This document shows, one piece after another, positions 26,759-35,397 of a stretch of DNA of 64,000 bases. The DNA comes from Nocardia sp. CC227C. Its GTDB lineage: Bacteria; Actinomycetota; Actinomycetes; Mycobacteriales; Mycobacteriaceae. Location of the stretch: contig NZ_JASITE010000004.1 in the NCBI RefSeq assembly GCF_030767025.1, positions 124,001 to 188,000 of the forward strand, in the 5' to 3' direction. A model generated the notes under the pieces. It ran no database searches. It was not told the DNA's origin and saw only the letters and a list, made by a program, of their open reading frames with translations. The position numbers and the translations under genes were made by a program. The stretch's first letter is position 1. Each line of letters opens with the position of its first letter.

Positions 26759-27328
26759 TCAGGCGTCGGGCCGCAGGGCGGCGAACGCCGCGGGCAGATC
26801 CTTGGTCACCGTCACCAGGTCGACCGCCTCGCGTCCGACGAAGCCCCGTCCGCCCAACCGCTCGTCGATCCAGTCGAACATGCCGCGGTAGTGGTCGTCG
26901 GGATCCAGCACCACCACCGGTTTGTCGTGCACGCCGAGATACGCCCCGGTCCAGGTCTCGAAGAACTCCTCGAGGGTGCCGATACCGCCCGGCAGGGTGA
27001 GGAAGGCGTCGGCGCGGTCCTCCATGATCTGCTTGCGCTGCCGCATGGTGTCGGTGACGATCAGCTCGTCGGCGTCCACATCCGCGACCTCCTTGTGCAC
27101 CAGGTGCTTCGGGATCACGCCGAGGGTGTGTGCCCCCGCCGCCCGCGCCGCCTGCGCCACCGCGCCCATCATGGACACATTGCCGCCGCCGGACACCAGT
27201 CGCCAACCGCGGCGGCCGATCTCGGCGCCCACTCGCGCCGCCAATTCCAGCACCGCCGCATCGGCGGAGCTGGCCGAGCAGTACACGCACACCCCGTACG
27301 CGGTGCTGTCGGGAGTGCCGTCGCTCAC
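26759..27328 (-). CDS. LOG-family nucleotide hydrolase (Rv1205-like)
   Basis: A 189-residue Rossmann protein of the Lonely Guy family, which releases cytokinin-type bases from nucleoside 5'-monophosphates. SGGGNVSMMGAVAQAA and the hallmark PGGIGTLEEFFE are present; the length (about 190) matches Rv1205, which makes cytokinins. GTG 27328 overlaps the upstream LOG paralogue stop as GTGA, so the pair is cotranscribed; GTG 27331 is an alternative. Substrate is inferred from family. Confidence 0.88.
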   Translation of the reverse strand: MSDGTPDSTAYGVCVYCSASSADAAVLELAARVGAEIGRRGWRLVSGGGNVSMMGAVAQAARAAGAHTLGVIPKHLVHKEVADVDADELIVTDTMRQRKQIMEDRADAFLTLPGGIGTLEEFFETWTGAYLGVHDKPVVVLDPDDHYRGMFDWIDERLGGRGFVGREAVDLVTVTKDLPAAFAALRPDA

Positions 27329-28125
27329 CACTGTTCCTCCACCTCCGCCGCTTCGAGTTCGGCGCGGGCCTCGGCGGCCCGCGTCACGATATTCACCACA
27401 TCCTCCACGCTGTCGGTGACATGCAGCAGACCGAGGTCGCCGGGGGAGATCTTGGCGGAGCCCAGCAGCGAATCCCGCAGCCAGTCCACCAGGCCCGCCC
27501 AGTAGCGGGTGCCGAACAGGATGATCGGGAAACGGGTGATCTTGCGGGTCTGCACCAGGGTGAGCGCCTCGAACAGCTCGTCCAGGGTGCCGAAACCGCC
27601 GGGGAGACAGACGAATGCCTGCGAGTACTTCACGAACATGGTCTTGCGGACGAAGAAGTAGCGGAAGTTGATCCCCAGATCCACCCACTCGTTGAGGTGC
27701 TGCTCGAACGGCAGCTCGATGCCGAGCCCGATCGAATACCCGCCCTCCTCGGACGCGCCGCGGTTGGCGGCCTCCATCGCTCCGGGCCCACCGCCGGTGA
27801 TCACCGCGAACCCGGCCCGCGCCAGCGCCGCGCCGATGGCCTGCCCGGCCTGGTACTCGGGATGATCGGCGGGCGTGCGCGCCGACCCGAACACCGCCAC
27901 GGCGCGCGGCACCTCCGCCAAAGTGCCGAAGCCCTCGACGAATTCGGCCTGAATCCGCAGCACCCGCCACGGATCGGTATGCACCCAGCCACCGGTCCCG
28001 TGTTCGTCGAGCAAATGCTCGTCGGTGGTCCCTATCCCCTTCTTGCGATCACGGCGCAGCATTATCGGACCCCGGAAACGAGGAGTCTTGGACGAGCGAG
28101 CACCGAATTCGGCGTCAGCAGACAT
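27325..28125 (-). CDS. LOG-family (TIGR00730) protein, long form
   Basis: A 266-residue paralogue with an extra N-terminal 70 residues. It has VAVFGSARTPADHPEY, TGGGPGAMEAANRGA and the PGGFGTLDELFE motif. The long form probably acts on nucleotides such as AMP or is a PpnN-like nucleosidase; this is inference. Start ATG 28125 is preceded by TAAGAT about 10 bases upstream, at the edge of repeat copy B. Two LOG proteins translated from overlapping genes may form a complex or act on different nucleotides. Confidence 0.85.
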   Translation of the reverse strand: MSADAEFGARSSKTPRFRGPIMLRRDRKKGIGTTDEHLLDEHGTGGWVHTDPWRVLRIQAEFVEGFGTLAEVPRAVAVFGSARTPADHPEYQAGQAIGAALARAGFAVITGGGPGAMEAANRGASEEGGYSIGLGIELPFEQHLNEWVDLGINFRYFFVRKTMFVKYSQAFVCLPGGFGTLDELFEALTLVQTRKITRFPIILFGTRYWAGLVDWLRDSLLGSAKISPGDLGLLHVTDSVEDVVNIVTRAAEARAELEAAEVEEQW

Positions 28126-28143
28126 AGGGGCAGTATCTTATTC

Positions 28144-28299
28144 GCCCTCCGCTGCGCTCCGGGCGGGGGCTGTGTTCGATTTGCCCTCCGCTTCGCTCCG
28201 GGCGGGCTCGCGGCGCTGGAGGTCCCGGTTCTTCCCTCCCTCCGCTCCCCCGCTTCGCTCCTCCGCTCCGGTCAGTCCAGAACCGGGACGCGCCGCGAG
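28144..28299 (-). repeat. Dispersed hairpin-plus-tail element, copy B (reverse orientation)
   Basis: On the plus strand, CTCGCGGCGC (28207-28216) pairs with GCGCCGCGAG (28290-28299), and GTCCCGGTTCT (28222-28232) pairs with AGAACCGGGAC (28279-28289). Stems of 10 and 11 bp are separated by a one-sided 5-base bulge. The tail unit (GCCCTCCGC...CCGGGCGGG) occurs twice at 28144-28206. The tail points to the LOG gene promoter. Confidence 0.88.
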
Positions 28300-28402
28300 C
28301 CCAGGAGAGTTCTCGTTCAGGATCACGTGGGGTCGGGGCGCGCTGCTCCCCAAGTGGTCGTGTCACTGGAGTCCGCACGTACAGGAGTGGCCGCCACGAC
28401 AC

Positions 28403-28460
28403 CCCCTGCACACAGCGTCCTACTGTCACAGCACCCCTGCACACAGCGTCCTACTGTCAC
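28403..28460. repeat. 27-bp direct repeat, two copies
   Basis: A 27-bp unit starting CCCCTGCACACAGCGTCC occurs at 28403-28429 and identically at 28434-28460, four bases apart. It lies 66 bases beyond the dapE stop. Too few copies for an array; it may be a protein-binding site or a slippage product. The rest of 28126-28526 holds copy B and no gene. Confidence 0.8.
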
Positions 28461-28526
28461 GGCGGTCAGGGAACTGGGCGTCGCTACTAGCAGCGTCTCG
28501 GTCGCGGCGGCCGTCCGGAAAGCGGG

Positions 28527-29630
28527 CTACTGCCTGTCGCCGGTGAGGTAGCTGCGGAGCATGGCGGTGACCTCGGTGATCTGGGTGACGGGGAGGTGTT
28601 CGTCGCGTTTGTGGGCGAGATTGGGGTCGCCGGGGCCGAAGTTGACGGCGGGAATGCCGCGGGCGGCGAAGCGGGAGACATCGGTCCAGCCGTATTTGGC
28701 GCGGACGCCGCCGCTGCCGTGGGCGTGCACGATCCGCATGAGGTCCTTGGCCGCGGGGGCGGAGAGGCCGGGCAGGGCTCCGGGTGCGCCGTCGGTGCGC
28801 TCGAAGGCGATATCCAGTCCGTCGAAGATCGCGCGCACGTGCTCGGTGGCCTCGTCCAGGGTGCGGTCGGGGGCGAAGCGGAAGTTCACGTCCACCTCGG
28901 CGGCGTCGGGCACCACATTGCCCGCCACCCCGCCGGAGATCCGCACCGCCGACAGGCCCTCGCGGTACACGCAGCCGTCGATGTCGACGTCCCGCGCCCG
29001 GTAGGCCGCCATCCGCTCCAGCACGGGGGCGAGCCGGTGAATGGCATTGTCGCCCAACCACGCCCGCGCCGAATGCGCCCGCATCCCGGCGGTGGTGATG
29101 CGCGCCCGCAGCGTGCCCTGGCAGCCCGCCTCCACCCAGCCGCCGGACGGCTCACCGAGAATCGCGAGGTCGCCGTCCAACCACTCCGGCAGTTCCCGCT
29201 CGATTCGCCCGAGACCGTTGAACTCGGCGGCGATCTCCTCGCAGTCGTAGAAGATGAGGGTCAGATCGTGCACCGGTTCGGCGACGGTCGCGGCCAGATG
29301 CAGGAACACCGCGTCGCCGGATTTCATGTCCACGCTGCCGCAGCCGTACAGCAGCCGCTCCCCGTTCTCGCCCTCCACGAAGTGCCCGGGCACATTGTCG
29401 GCGATCGGCACGGTGTCCAGATGCCCGGCGAGGATCACCCGGGTCGGCAGTCCGCGATTGGTGCGCGCCAGCACGGTGTTCCCGTGCCGCAGGATTTCGA
29501 ACCCCTCGGTCTGCTCCCGCAGCGCCCAGGCGACGGTGTCCGCGATGACCGCCTCGTCCTTGGACACGCTGGGGATATCCACGAGAGCGGCGGTGAGGGC
29601 GATGGGGTCGGCGCGCAGATCGATGGTCAC
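28527..29630 (-). CDS. dapE: Succinyl-diaminopimelate desuccinylase
   Basis: A 367-residue M20 zinc peptidase that hydrolyses N-succinyl-LL-diaminopimelate in the succinylase route to meso-DAP and lysine. Zinc ligands are in [23 protein letters not shown] and [14 protein letters not shown]; the dimerisation domain contains [18 protein letters not shown] 29630 is chosen because TACAGT (29637-29642 on the plus strand) lies six bases before it, giving a leaderless message. Divergent from dapD, the enzyme that makes the succinylated precursor. Confidence 0.94.
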   Translation of the reverse strand: MTIDLRADPIALTAALVDIPSVSKDEAVIADTVAWALREQTEGFEILRHGNTVLARTNRGLPTRVILAGHLDTVPIADNVPGHFVEGENGERLLYGCGSVDMKSGDAVFLHLAATVAEPVHDLTLIFYDCEEIAAEFNGLGRIERELPEWLDGDLAILGEPSGGWVEAGCQGTLRARITTAGMRAHSARAWLGDNAIHRLAPVLERMAAYRARDVDIDGCVYREGLSAVRISGGVAGNVVPDAAEVDVNFRFAPDRTLDEATEHVRAIFDGLDIAFERTDGAPGALPGLSAPAAKDLMRIVHAHGSGGVRAKYGWTDVSRFAARGIPAVNFGPGDPNLAHKRDEHLPVTQITEVTAMLRSYLTGDRQ

Positions 29631-29995
29631 GCCCCCACTGTATTGATTCACCGCCCGACAGTGATCGACCACCCGACACCGACTCACCGCCGACATCGAC
29701 CTACCGCCCGACATCGACTCACCACCCGACTTGTTCACCGCACGCGGAGTGACTCGCCGCTCGACTTGTTCGCCGCACGCGGGTGCCTCACCGCTCGATC
29801 CACTCACGGCAGGCGGGTGACTCACCGCTCGATCCACTCACCGCGGGCGGAGCGATTCACCGCTCGATCCACTCGCCGTCCACGCACCGCGGGCACCGCT
29901 CCAGGGGGGTTCGGCGGTCGTCGCGAGCGTGCGGGGGTGCCGGGGCGGGGTGTGGCCACCCACCCGGGCGCTGCCTCCGGGTAACCTCTGGGGAC
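29631..29995. repeat. dapE/dapD intergenic region with degenerate tandem repeats
   Basis: TCACCGCTCGATCCACTCAC occurs at 29788-29807 and 29822-29841 and with one change at 29857-29876 (periods 34-35). More degenerate CACCGC/CCGACA-type units fill 29640-29780. The flanking promoters are a TACAGT box for dapE and TAACCT (29982-29987) for dapD. No gene is supported inside. Confidence 0.75.
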
Positions 29996-30952
29996 GTGAG
30001 CACTCAGGGAGCATCAGCAGTCGGCCTCGCCACCATCACCGCGAACGGGACGGTTCTGGATACCTGGTATCCGTACCCCGAGCTGGGTGAGGTCGCCGAG
30101 ACCGGCACCACGCGCCTGGACGCCTCGGATGTCGAGTACGCCAAGTTCGCCCAGGTCGCGGGCCCGGACGAGGCCCGCCGCGTGGAGGTGGTCGTGGTGC
30201 GCACCGCCATCGCCGACCTGGCCGCCGCGCCGGTGGACACCCACGACGTCTACCTGCGCCTGCACCTGCTCTCGCACCGCCTGGTCAAGCCGCACGGCCT
30301 GAACCTGGACGGCATCTTCGGCCACCTCGCCAATGTGGCGTGGACCAACCACGGCCCCTGCTCGCTGGAGGAGCTGGAGCTGGTGCGCCTGAACCTGCGC
30401 GCCCGCGGCCCGGTCACCGTGTACGGCGTGGACAAGTTCCCGCGCATGGTCGACTACGTGGTCCCGTCCGGGGTGCGCATCGCCGACGCCGACCGCGTCC
30501 GCTTGGGCGCGCACCTGGCCTCCGGCACCACCGTCATGCACGAGGGCTTCGTGAACTTCAACGCGGGCACCCTGGGCAACTCCATGGTCGAGGGCCGCGT
30601 CTCCGCCGGTGTGGTGGTGGGCGACGGCTCCGATATCGGCGGCGGCGCGTCCATCATGGGCACCCTGTCCGGCGGCGGCAAGCAGATCATCTCGCTGGGC
30701 GAGCGCTGCCTGCTCGGCGCGAATGCCGGTATCGGCATCTCCCTCGGCGACGACTGCGTGGTGGAGGCGGGCCTCTACGTCACCGCCGGCACCAAGGTCA
30801 CCCTCCCCGACGGCGGCACCATCAAGGCCGCCGACCTGAGCGGCAAGTCGAACCTGCTGTTCCGCCGCAACTCGGTCTCCGGCGCGGTGGAGGTGGTGCC
30901 CCGCAAGGGCACCGGCATCGAACTCAACGCCGCCCTGCACGCCAACGACTGA
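29996..30952 (+). CDS. dapD: Tetrahydrodipicolinate N-succinyltransferase
   Basis: A 318-residue trimeric enzyme that succinylates tetrahydrodipicolinate. The left-handed beta-helix is visible in the hexapeptide-type run [19 protein letters not shown], then [17 protein letters not shown] and [20 protein letters not shown]. It is nearly colinear with M. tuberculosis DapD (317). GTG 29996 lies 8 bases after TAACCT; with GGGGAC also adjacent, either leaderless or weakly led initiation is possible. Confidence 0.95.
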   Translation: MSTQGASAVGLATITANGTVLDTWYPYPELGEVAETGTTRLDASDVEYAKFAQVAGPDEARRVEVVVVRTAIADLAAAPVDTHDVYLRLHLLSHRLVKPHGLNLDGIFGHLANVAWTNHGPCSLEELELVRLNLRARGPVTVYGVDKFPRMVDYVVPSGVRIADADRVRLGAHLASGTTVMHEGFVNFNAGTLGNSMVEGRVSAGVVVGDGSDIGGGASIMGTLSGGGKQIISLGERCLLGANAGIGISLGDDCVVEAGLYVTAGTKVTLPDGGTIKAADLSGKSNLLFRRNSVSGAVEVVPRKGTGIELNAALHAND

Positions 30953-31010
30953 CACGGGAACCCTGGGCAATGGGGCGACGACGCGCCGCCCCTGTGCCAA
31001 GATCACATCC

Positions 31011-31670
31011 GTGACTCGCCCTACCCCGCGCTGGCCCTATCTGCTCGGCCTGATCCCGCTCGCCACAGCCGGTTTCGGCACCGCACCGCTGTTCTGGTGG
31101 GCGGCCTTCCGAACCCGCCGCCCGGATGTGCGGATCGGCGCGGTGGTGTACACGCTCGCTCTGGTGACCGCCGTCGCCCTGTCCTCCACGGAACGGGACG
31201 AATCCCCGCTGTTCGCCGTTGCCGTCGCAATTCTCTTCCTGATCGGCGCCGGCCACGCCTTCACCCTCACGCGCGCCCTGTATCCGCACTCCGGCGGGCC
31301 GTCGCTGTCAGCGACCGGCCCCGGAAACGAGGCCGCCGTCGAAGACGCCTACGCGCGCATGGAACAGCGACGTGCGGCGCAGGCGCTGCTGTCGGAGAAC
31401 CCTTCGCTGGCAAGAGAATTGCGAATCGGCCGTCCCGATCTGCCCGAACGCTCCTTCGATGACGGCGGCCTGATCGATATCAATCAGGTCCCGGGCTGGG
31501 TACTCACCCGAGAACTCGAACTGAGCCCCGAACTGGCAGCTCAGATCATCGGCGAGCGGGACCGCCGCCGCGGCTTCCTGTCGGTGGACGAGATCGCCGT
31601 ATTCTGCTCTCTCCCACCCGGTTTGCTACCGCTACTACAGGACCGGCTGATCGTGACCCCCGTGGGCTGA
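31011..31670 (+). CDS. Membrane protein with C-terminal helix-hairpin-helix domain
   Basis: A 219-residue protein. About four membrane helices fill residues 10-95 (for example LFAVAVAILFLIGAGHAFTL). The cytosolic C-terminus (about 145-215) has a helix-hairpin-helix-like motif (IDINQVPGWVLTRELELSPE, then AAQIIGERDRRRGFLSVDE) related to the ComEA/PilT-type HhH fold. In this combination it may bind nucleic acid near the membrane or mediate protein contacts; its function is unknown. Start GTG 31011. Confidence 0.6.
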   Translation: MTRPTPRWPYLLGLIPLATAGFGTAPLFWWAAFRTRRPDVRIGAVVYTLALVTAVALSSTERDESPLFAVAVAILFLIGAGHAFTLTRALYPHSGGPSLSATGPGNEAAVEDAYARMEQRRAAQALLSENPSLARELRIGRPDLPERSFDDGGLIDINQVPGWVLTRELELSPELAAQIIGERDRRRGFLSVDEIAVFCSLPPGLLPLLQDRLIVTPVG

Positions 31671-31729
31671 AGGCTCTCAACGCCACCACACTTCACATCT
31701 CGATCCCAGCGGAACCACATGAACCAGCA

Positions 31730-32101
31730 TCAGTCGATACCGAAGGCGAGCACCCGTTCGGGAACAATCCGGATGATTTCCCGAGACATGCCGGGACCGT
31801 ACGGCTCCACATCGCTCAATGCCACAGCGGTACCGCGGATTTCGAGGCAGCGAACCTCCCACGGGTCGACCGACTTGATGTCGTCGACCACGAAGGACAC
31901 CCGCTCCTCCTTGCCGAGGTTGCGGAACTTCTGGCTGGATCCCATGCGGTTACCGCCGATGTCGATCACGCCGAGGATCTCGTCGTACCGGTAGCCCACC
32001 GGATTGTTCTGTGGGGAGCCGTCGGGGCGGATGGTGGCCAGGCGACCGATCCGCTGGCTACGGAGATAGTCGATCTGGGCGGGAGTGAACTGTGCGACCA
32101 T
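31730..32101 (-). CDS. PPOX-class (F420-dependent) oxidoreductase
   Basis: A 123-residue split-barrel flavin-type protein. Motifs are IGRLATIRPDGSPQNNPVGY and GGNRMGSSQKFRNLGKEERV, then VEIRG-like strands. The family uses F420 or FMN; the pattern is closest to the F420 group in actinobacteria. TACCGT (32109-32114 on the plus strand, reverse) lies seven bases before ATG 32101, so a leaderless mRNA fixes this start. Substrate unknown. Confidence 0.8.
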   Translation of the reverse strand: MVAQFTPAQIDYLRSQRIGRLATIRPDGSPQNNPVGYRYDEILGVIDIGGNRMGSSQKFRNLGKEERVSFVVDDIKSVDPWEVRCLEIRGTAVALSDVEPYGPGMSREIIRIVPERVLAFGID

Positions 32102-32153
32102 GACTCCGACGGTAGAACCTCGAGCCGGCTCGAGGTCAACCCCGCGCCATATT

Positions 32154-33581
32154 TCACAGCAGCAGTTTCTTCTGCACCTTGCCCATGGCATTGCGTGGCA
32201 GGGATGCGACCACCCGGATCTCGCGCGGACGTTTGTGCACCGAGAGTTCGCCCGCCACATGGTCGATGAGCCGCTGCCCGATGGTCTCGGAGTCCCCGTC
32301 GCGCAACACCACGAACGCGACGATGCGCTGTCCGAGATCATCGTCCGGCACGCCGACCACGGCGGTTTCCGCGACGGCGGGATGCCCCAGCAGCGCGGTC
32401 TCGATCTCTCCGGCCCCGATTCGGTAGCCGCCGGATTTGATGAGGTCCACCGATTCCCGGCCCACGATCCGGTGGAAGCCGTCGGGGTCGATGACCGCCA
32501 CGTCCCCGGTGGCGAACCAGCCGTCCGCGGTGAAGTTCCCGGCGGTCACCTCGGGCCGGTTCAGATAGCCGTCGAACAGCATGGGTCCGCGGACCTGGAG
32601 GCCGCCAACGCTTTCCCCGTCGTGCGGTACCGGGTTCCCGGCTTCGTCACGCAGCCGGGTCCGCACCCCGGCGACCGGGGTGCCGACCCAGCCGGGCCGC
32701 CGCTCCCCATCGTGCCGGGTGGAGAGGGTGATCATGGTTTCGCTCATGCCGTAGCGTTCGATCGGCGCGTGCCCGGTGAGTTCACGCAGCCGCTCGAACA
32801 CCGGCACCGGCAGCGGCGCACTCCCGGAGATCAGCACCCGCGCGGACGCCAGTTCCCGTGCCGCCTCGGGTGCTTCGACCACCCGCGACCACACGGTGGG
32901 GACGCCGAAGTACATGGTCCCCCGCGCCCGCGCGTACGCCTCGGGGGTCGGCTTGCCGGTGTGGATCAGCGGACTGCCCACCCGCAGCGGCCCCAGCACA
33001 CCGAGGATCAGCCCGTGCACGTGGAACAGCGGAAGCCCGTGCACCAGTGTGTCGTTCGCCGTCCAACCCCACGCCTCGGCGAGTGCGTCCAACCCGGCGG
33101 CCACGGCCCGGCGGCTCAGCATCACACCCTTGGGCGCGCCCGTGGTGCCGGAGGTGTACAGGATGAAAGCCGTCGCGCCGGGATCGGGTTCGGCGTACGT
33201 GTGCCAGGATCGCGCGTGCTTGCGCACCGGCACCACCGGCAGCACGCTGCCCTCCGGGGCCTTCCCCAGCCATGCCTGCGCCCCCGAATCCGACAGGATG
33301 TGCGCCAGTTCGGCGGTGCCCGCGTCCGGCGGCACCGGCACCACGGTGACTCCGGCGATGAGACAGCCGACCACGGCGAGCACGGTGGTGACGGTCGGCT
33401 CGGCCAGTACCGCCACCCGCTGCGCCCGCGCCACCCGTTCGGCGACGGAGGTGGCCGCGCCCAGCAGATCGCCGCGCGACAGCGTCACGCCGTCGATGGT
33501 GACGGCATTCGGAATATCGTCCCCGGCGGCGACGGCGGCGGGATTCAACGAGCTCAGCAGCAGCGGCGACCCATACGACAC
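32154..33581 (-). CDS. fadD36: Acyl-CoA synthetase, FadD36-like (Rv1193)
   Basis: A 475-residue adenylate-forming enzyme. ILYTSGTTGAPKGVMLSRRA is the P-loop, ERYGMSETMITLSTR the central motif, WFATGDVAVIDPDG and VGRESVDLIKSGGYRI the hinge, and the catalytic Lys lies in RNAMGKVQKKLL. The whole protein aligns with my memory of M. tuberculosis FadD36 (473). Start GTG 33581 follows TACCGT by seven bases (leaderless). Malonyl-type or medium-chain substrates are possible; the true substrate is not known. Confidence 0.88.
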   Translation of the reverse strand: MSYGSPLLLSSLNPAAVAAGDDIPNAVTIDGVTLSRGDLLGAATSVAERVARAQRVAVLAEPTVTTVLAVVGCLIAGVTVVPVPPDAGTAELAHILSDSGAQAWLGKAPEGSVLPVVPVRKHARSWHTYAEPDPGATAFILYTSGTTGAPKGVMLSRRAVAAGLDALAEAWGWTANDTLVHGLPLFHVHGLILGVLGPLRVGSPLIHTGKPTPEAYARARGTMYFGVPTVWSRVVEAPEAARELASARVLISGSAPLPVPVFERLRELTGHAPIERYGMSETMITLSTRHDGERRPGWVGTPVAGVRTRLRDEAGNPVPHDGESVGGLQVRGPMLFDGYLNRPEVTAGNFTADGWFATGDVAVIDPDGFHRIVGRESVDLIKSGGYRIGAGEIETALLGHPAVAETAVVGVPDDDLGQRIVAFVVLRDGDSETIGQRLIDHVAGELSVHKRPREIRVVASLPRNAMGKVQKKLLL

Positions 33582-33661
33582 GCCGCCAACGGTACTGCCC
33601 GGCCCGGGGTCATCACGATTCGGCCGGAAGGGTTGACACCCCTCTGAGTTGGTAAGAGGGT

Positions 33662-33680
33662 ATGTATACAACCTTCTCAT
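33662..33680 (+). promoter_or_regulatory. Operator-like palindrome before the first MpaB gene
   Basis: TGTATACA (33663-33670) is flanked by GG and CC, and ACCTTCTCA follows at 33671-33679. The complement of ACCTTCTCA recurs before the second MpaB gene (TGAGAAGGT, 35312-35320). A TTGACA -35 box lies at 33633-33638. This suggests shared control by the TetR protein between them. Confidence 0.4.
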
Positions 33681-33697
33681 CGAGAACGGGGTCAACG

Positions 33698-34549
33698 ATG
33701 ACCAGTCCCCTGCGCCTGCCCACGCACGAACCGGACCTGCCGCCGCTCGACATCCGGCAGTTCGTCGACGGTGCCGCGGGCCTGCTCGGCGGAGCGGCCA
33801 ATGTGATCATGCAACTCTCCCAGCCGCCGGTCGGCCACGGCGTGGTGGAGAGTCCGGTCGACAGCGGCAATGTCTTCAAGCATCCGGTGAAGCGGTTGCG
33901 CACCACCGTGACCTATCTCGCCGTGGCCATGCTGGGCAGCGAAGACGAGCGGGCCGCCTACCGCGCCGCCGTGGACACCTCGCATCGCCAGGTCCGCTCC
34001 CGCCCCGGCAGTCCGGTGAAGTACAACGCGTTCGACCCGAAGCTCCAACTCTGGGTGGCGGCCTGCCTCTACTGGGGTGCGCGCGATCTCTACGAGCGCA
34101 TGCACGGCCCCATGGACGACGCCACCGCCGACGCGTTCTACCACTACTCCGCCCGGCTGGGCACCACGCTCCAGATGAGCCCGGCGATGTGGCCGCCCAC
34201 GCGCGCGGACTTCGACCGCTACTGGACCGAGAATCTGGCCCGCACCTCCATCGATCCGACGGTGCACGCCTATTTCGACGACCTGATCGACCTGAAGATG
34301 CTGCCGCGCCCGTTCCAGCTGGCCTTCGGGCCGACGCACCGTTTCTTCGTCACCGGCCTGCTGCCGCAGCATCTGCGCGACGAGATGGGGATGACCTGGT
34401 CGCCGCGCCAAGACCGCGCGCTGGCCCGCATGTTGCGGACGCTGGGCCGGGTCGAAGACCATATGCCCACGGCCGTGCGCACTTTCCCGCTCAATCTGTA
34501 CCTGACGGATATGCGCGTGCGCCGCCGCCTGGGCCTGCGGCTCGTCTGA
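33698..34549 (+). CDS. DUF2236/MpaB-family oxygenase, copy 1
   Basis: A 283-residue helical protein of the MpaB/latex-clearing (DUF2236) group, which bind haem b and oxygenate or cleave terpenoid or polyisoprenoid chains. Family features include ANVIMQL near the start, HPVKRLRTT, KYNAFDPKLQLWVAACLYWG and LPQHLRDEMGMTW. ATG 33698 is preferred over the upstream start because the paralogue begins in the same way (GTCAACG before ATG). It forms a module with a TetR gene and copy 2 and may process hydrophobic substrates; nothing identifies them. Confidence 0.8.
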   Translation: MTSPLRLPTHEPDLPPLDIRQFVDGAAGLLGGAANVIMQLSQPPVGHGVVESPVDSGNVFKHPVKRLRTTVTYLAVAMLGSEDERAAYRAAVDTSHRQVRSRPGSPVKYNAFDPKLQLWVAACLYWGARDLYERMHGPMDDATADAFYHYSARLGTTLQMSPAMWPPTRADFDRYWTENLARTSIDPTVHAYFDDLIDLKMLPRPFQLAFGPTHRFFVTGLLPQHLRDEMGMTWSPRQDRALARMLRTLGRVEDHMPTAVRTFPLNLYLTDMRVRRRLGLRLV

Positions 34550-34605
34550 GCGGACCGCGTATCCGCCGAGCGGGCACGTCCGGCGGAGTCCGGCACACCG
34601 GCCCG

Positions 34606-35238
34606 TCAGACCAGCCGGAACCCGGGAACCACGTGTTCGGCGGCGAATTCGCGCAGCTTCGCCGGATCGTCGAGCGGTATGACCGTCTGCGGGGTGAGCG
34701 CCATGGACAGCGCGGTGCGCGCGATCATCTCGGCCAGCGGCATCGGATCATATTGCGGCAGTTTGCCTTCCGATTGCAGGCGGGTGATGAACTCGGCCAG
34801 GTAGTCGCGGCCGAGTTCGATCACCGGCGCACCCTGCACGGTGAGATACGGCAGCACCATCTCCGGCTCGGTATTGAGCAGCCGCACCAGCAGCTTGTTG
34901 CCACGCAGTCCTTCGATGAAGGCGGTGAACAGCGCGACGATCTGATCCTCGGCGCTGGCGTCGCGCTCGATCTCGCTGGCGATGGCGGCGTCCACGGAGT
35001 CGATGAACTGCCGGGTCTGCCGCAATCCGACGGCTTGGATGAGGTCGTTCTTGCCCGCGAAGCGCCGGTACAGGGTGGCCAGCGACAGTCCGCCGCGCCG
35101 CGCCACCTCGACCATGCTGGTGCGCTTGATGCCGAAGTCCAGAAAGGCCAGCAGGGCGGCATCGAGCACTTTGGCCTGATTGCGATCCTCGGGCCCCGAT
35201 CCGCGCACCAACGGCAGCAGTTTGGCCAGCTTGGCCAT
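34606..35238 (-). CDS. TetR-family regulator between the two MpaB genes
   Basis: A 210-residue TetR protein. The helix-turn-helix is at about residues 20-65 (AALLAFLDFGIKRTSMVEVA, SLATLYRRFAGKNDLI). AAGGGG lies before ATG 35238. An inverted repeat CGATGA...TCATCG (35268-35287) lies in its own leader. It is divergent from copy 2, so it probably represses both flanking MpaB genes and itself. The ligand domain gives no clue to the inducer. Confidence 0.85.
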   Translation of the reverse strand: MAKLAKLLPLVRGSGPEDRNQAKVLDAALLAFLDFGIKRTSMVEVARRGGLSLATLYRRFAGKNDLIQAVGLRQTRQFIDSVDAAIASEIERDASAEDQIVALFTAFIEGLRGNKLLVRLLNTEPEMVLPYLTVQGAPVIELGRDYLAEFITRLQSEGKLPQYDPMPLAEMIARTALSMALTPQTVIPLDDPAKLREFAAEHVVPGFRLV

Positions 35239-35267
35239 GTACCCGATCCCCTTCCGGTGCGGCGACA

Positions 35268-35320
35268 CGATGACACACAAATCATCGCACATTGACACCG
35301 CCCGCTCGGAGTGAGAAGGT
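35268..35320. promoter_or_regulatory. Divergent control region of the TetR gene and the second MpaB gene
   Basis: Holds CGATGA-N8-TCATCG (35268-35287) on the TetR side and TGAGAAGGT (35312-35320), which repeats the motif before the first MpaB gene. TGAGAA...TTCTCA (35312-35338) is a further possible inverted repeat. Assigning them to the TetR protein is inference. Confidence 0.4.
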
Positions 35321-35397
35321 GCGAGGAGATAATTCTCATACTCTCTCCACACCGCGGCTGCGATGCTGGGGAGCGAGGACAAGGAGACGAGTCAACG

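Noticed and set aside
28403..28460. The 27-bp repeat pair as a CRISPR array
   Set aside because: Only two copies with a 4-base gap, no spacers and no cas genes nearby.
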